Source of the DNA: Deltaproteobacteria bacterium
Lineage (GTDB): Bacteria > UBA10199 > DSSB01
Length of the DNA: 17,524 nt
Reading direction: 5' to 3'
Assembly (NCBI GenBank): GCA_021772695.1
Contig: JAJFLL010000299.1
Location: forward strand, 1-17,524
The notes under the pieces are model-generated. The model made no database searches and was not told where the DNA came from. It was given only the letters and a program-made list of their open reading frames with translations. The position numbers and the translations under genes were made by a program. Shown here one piece after another: positions 15,728 through 17,524 of the stretch; the stretch's first letter is position 1, and each line of letters starts with the position of its first letter.

Positions 15728-15739
15728 GGATCTTCTCCT

Positions 15740-17524
15740 TTATTGTTTTGGAGGTGTCTCCTGAGTCTCGGCAATGCCTTCCTTGGCAGCTGGCTCGGGA
15801 TGTTCGGTACCACCCTCTTCCGAAATTGATTCGAGTGTTTCTGGAATTTGCATGGAACCACTCATAATACTTACGGACTCTGGATTACCTAAATAAACTA
15901 AATAGTCCACTATGGCCTGAACTTGACGGTCCACATTACCCCCTAAGATGGCTTCAGGACCTGGGGAGCCTTCAGGGTAGTATCCCGGCATGCGAATTCC
16001 GGGAACCAGTTTGGCCGGATCACGCACCCATTTATTGATCCATTCCGGTCGTAAGCGATAATGCCCATAGGCCAAATCGGGCGCCCACACGGTGGGCCCA
16101 GCGGCTGGTCGGTTTCCATTAATTAAATGGCATGAAGCACAGGCAAAGTTATTGGTAGAAATCAGTTCTTTTCCGGCGGTCATTTCTTCAGGGGTGCTTT
16201 GTAATTTGGGGCGTCCTTCCAATAAGGTATCGACCCCGGCAATTTTTTTAAAGTATTGCACCAATTCATCAGCTTCGGCATCGGTTAAACCGAAGGTAGG
16301 CATACGAATTTGCAGCCAATCACGGACGGGAGGATAGGCCGCAGGATTTTTTAAGAACTGGTACATCCACGCCGTTTGTAAACGTGCTCCCGTGGAAGCG
16401 AGATTGGGCGGAAGATCATTAGGTTCTTTGATCCACTCAGCTACTTTTCCGCCCTCGCCTTCGATGACGTGACATTGCTTGCAGTTATAGCGATAAACTA
16501 GGTGACGCCCCTTCTCTACAACCGGATCAAAGGCAATACGCTCTGCGGGCAATTCTTCGGGGGCTTGCCCTTTCAAAAAGACCACCATGGCATGACGTTG
16601 TTCATCGGTAAGGTTGGGGGTAGGCATGACCGAGGTGGAACGTTCGTCTAAAAACATTTGGGGATTGGTGATCTTTCCTAATGTCCAATCTTGCCATGTC
16701 TCGGGTATTTTGGCGTCTCCGAAGGCCAATTCATGAACATCTTTTCGTCCGTAATTAGTTAGGTCTACCGAAGGGCGCCCCATGCCCTCAAAACCTTGAA
16801 TATTGTGACAGGCGTAACACCCGTAATTGCTAATGACATTAAAGCCTGCTTCAACGTTTTTTTCTTCAAGCAAGGCAGCACGAATATTGGCATCTTGAGG
16901 TAAAGGAGACCCGTTACTCATGAGGAAGGCAGTCAAATTGCGGGCCTCATCCAAACTCAATCTTAGACTGGGCATGCGAGCATGTTCGGACCAATTCTTG
17001 GGATCTTGAATCCAATTGTAGATCCAATCGGCTGAGGTCTTCTCAGCAATTTTATCTAGGGCTGGCCCAGCATCGCCACCTTGGCCACCCACCTGATGAC
17101 AGGCAAAACAACCGATGGAATTGAACAGCTTTTCCCCTTCGGCTGAACTTCCGCCTCCGGTGTATTTGCCATATTTCCAATCAAAGGGTTCTGACTTTGC
17201 CCAGATATAGGCCGCGGCTTGCAGCACTTCTTCATCATTTTGCCAAGGAACCTGCGGCATTTTGGTGTGAGGCAAATAATCTGTCGGCTTTTTTACCCAA
17301 GCCACGAGCCATTCGGGATAAACCTTTTCTTTGATTCGCACGAGGTCTGGGCCCGACTTAGGCGCCCATTCCAAGCCGTTGATTTTGTGACAGTTGATAC
17401 AACCATATTCCACAAAGATCTCTTTACCTTGGGAATAAACGGGAGCCATATCGAGCACAAATTGTTGCACATGGCATTTATTACAGCTGGCCTCGACAAA
17501 ATCGCCACGCAATAAGGGATTCAA
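15740..17524 (-). CDS. Multiheme c-type cytochrome with tandem monoheme domains, N-terminus beyond the right edge
   Basis: The frame is open at the edge; the first codon is an internal TTG, so the true start lies outside. Numbering from the edge, six C-x2-C-H heme sites are visible: C14, C42, C139, C236, C348 and C462. Five of them are followed by a likely axial Met in an M-P context (89, 184, 300, 408, 512), giving five consecutive cytochrome c domains of roughly 100-110 residues. The first site, 28 residues before the second, has no such Met of its own and probably belongs to an upstream part. The last 40 residues are a Glu/Pro/Thr-rich low-complexity tail. The protein must be exported for heme attachment. 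It likely passes electrons between a quinol-oxidising complex and a terminal acceptor. The cupredoxin gene follows 12 bp downstream. Confidence -1.
   Translation of the reverse strand: MNPLLRGDFVEASCNKCHVQQFVLDMAPVYSQGKEIFVEYGCINCHKINGLEWAPKSGPDLVRIKEKVYPEWLVAWVKKPTDYLPHTKMPQVPWQNDEEVLQAAAYIWAKSEPFDWKYGKYTGGGSSAEGEKLFNSIGCFACHQVGGQGGDAGPALDKIAEKTSADWIYNWIQDPKNWSEHARMPSLRLSLDEARNLTAFLMSNGSPLPQDANIRAALLEEKNVEAGFNVISNYGCYACHNIQGFEGMGRPSVDLTNYGRKDVHELAFGDAKIPETWQDWTLGKITNPQMFLDERSTSVMPTPNLTDEQRHAMVVFLKGQAPEELPAERIAFDPVVEKGRHLVYRYNCKQCHVIEGEGGKVAEWIKEPNDLPPNLASTGARLQTAWMYQFLKNPAAYPPVRDWLQIRMPTFGLTDAEADELVQYFKKIAGVDTLLEGRPKLQSTPEEMTAGKELISTNNFACASCHLINGNRPAAGPTVWAPDLAYGHYRLRPEWINKWVRDPAKLVPGIRMPGYYPEGSPGPEAILGGNVDRQVQAIVDYLVYLGNPESVSIMSGSMQIPETLESISEEGGTEHPEPAAKEGIAETQETPPKQ

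Overview
The window looks like chromosome from an uncultured, aerobically respiring Gram-negative bacterium. Two Cys-anchored lipoproteins, a secreted protein, c-type cytochromes and the heme A pathway all fit this. The mix of genes (multiheme c-type cytochrome, SCO, DUF420, CtaA and CtaB, and a very large protein of unknown function) reminds me of lineages once placed in Deltaproteobacteria, such as Bdellovibrionota-like or related candidate groups. That placement is a guess from gene content, not something the sequence proves. Base composition is moderate. I saw no tRNA, rRNA, CRISPR array or intact insertion sequence.

Left part (1-8371, all on the minus strand). In transcription order: a 52-residue one-helix membrane protein (8213-8371); a giant 1571-residue protein with a C-terminal GNAT-like motif (3389-8104); a GbsR/MarR-type regulator 12 bp behind it (2759-3376); a 639-residue radical SAM enzyme resembling the tetraether synthase (Tes) family (662-2581); and the first 201 codons of a CDP-alcohol phosphatidyltransferase that runs off the left edge (1-605). 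The regulator, radical SAM enzyme and phosphatidyltransferase together suggest a regulated membrane-lipid modification module. AT-rich palindromes lie upstream of both the giant gene and the radical SAM gene and could be operators of the GbsR-like protein. This is the most interesting part of the window.

Middle part (8372-12372). A TetA-like MFS exporter on the plus strand (8500-9669) converges on DUF420 and SCO genes, with stop codons sharing one TTAA. Upstream of sco lies a secreted Tyr-rich protein (10913-11509). A gene-poor stretch (11510-11967) leads into a small membrane protein of the DUF5684 type on the plus strand (11968-12372).

Right part (12431-17524, minus strand). A multiheme cytochrome c (N-terminus outside the window) and a cupredoxin-like lipoprotein form one unit closed by a strong intrinsic terminator. 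A second unit follows: ctaA (heme A synthase), ctaB (heme O synthase) and an SRPBCC/AHSA1 protein. CtaA and CtaB make heme A, SCO would deliver copper, and DUF420 is an oxidase assembly factor. They imply an aa3-type oxidase whose structural genes are not in the window.

Several starts were moved downstream of the longest open frame because a good Shine-Dalgarno sequence or gene junction supports it: DUF420 at 10085, DUF5684 at 11968, SRPBCC at 12877, CtaB at 13805.
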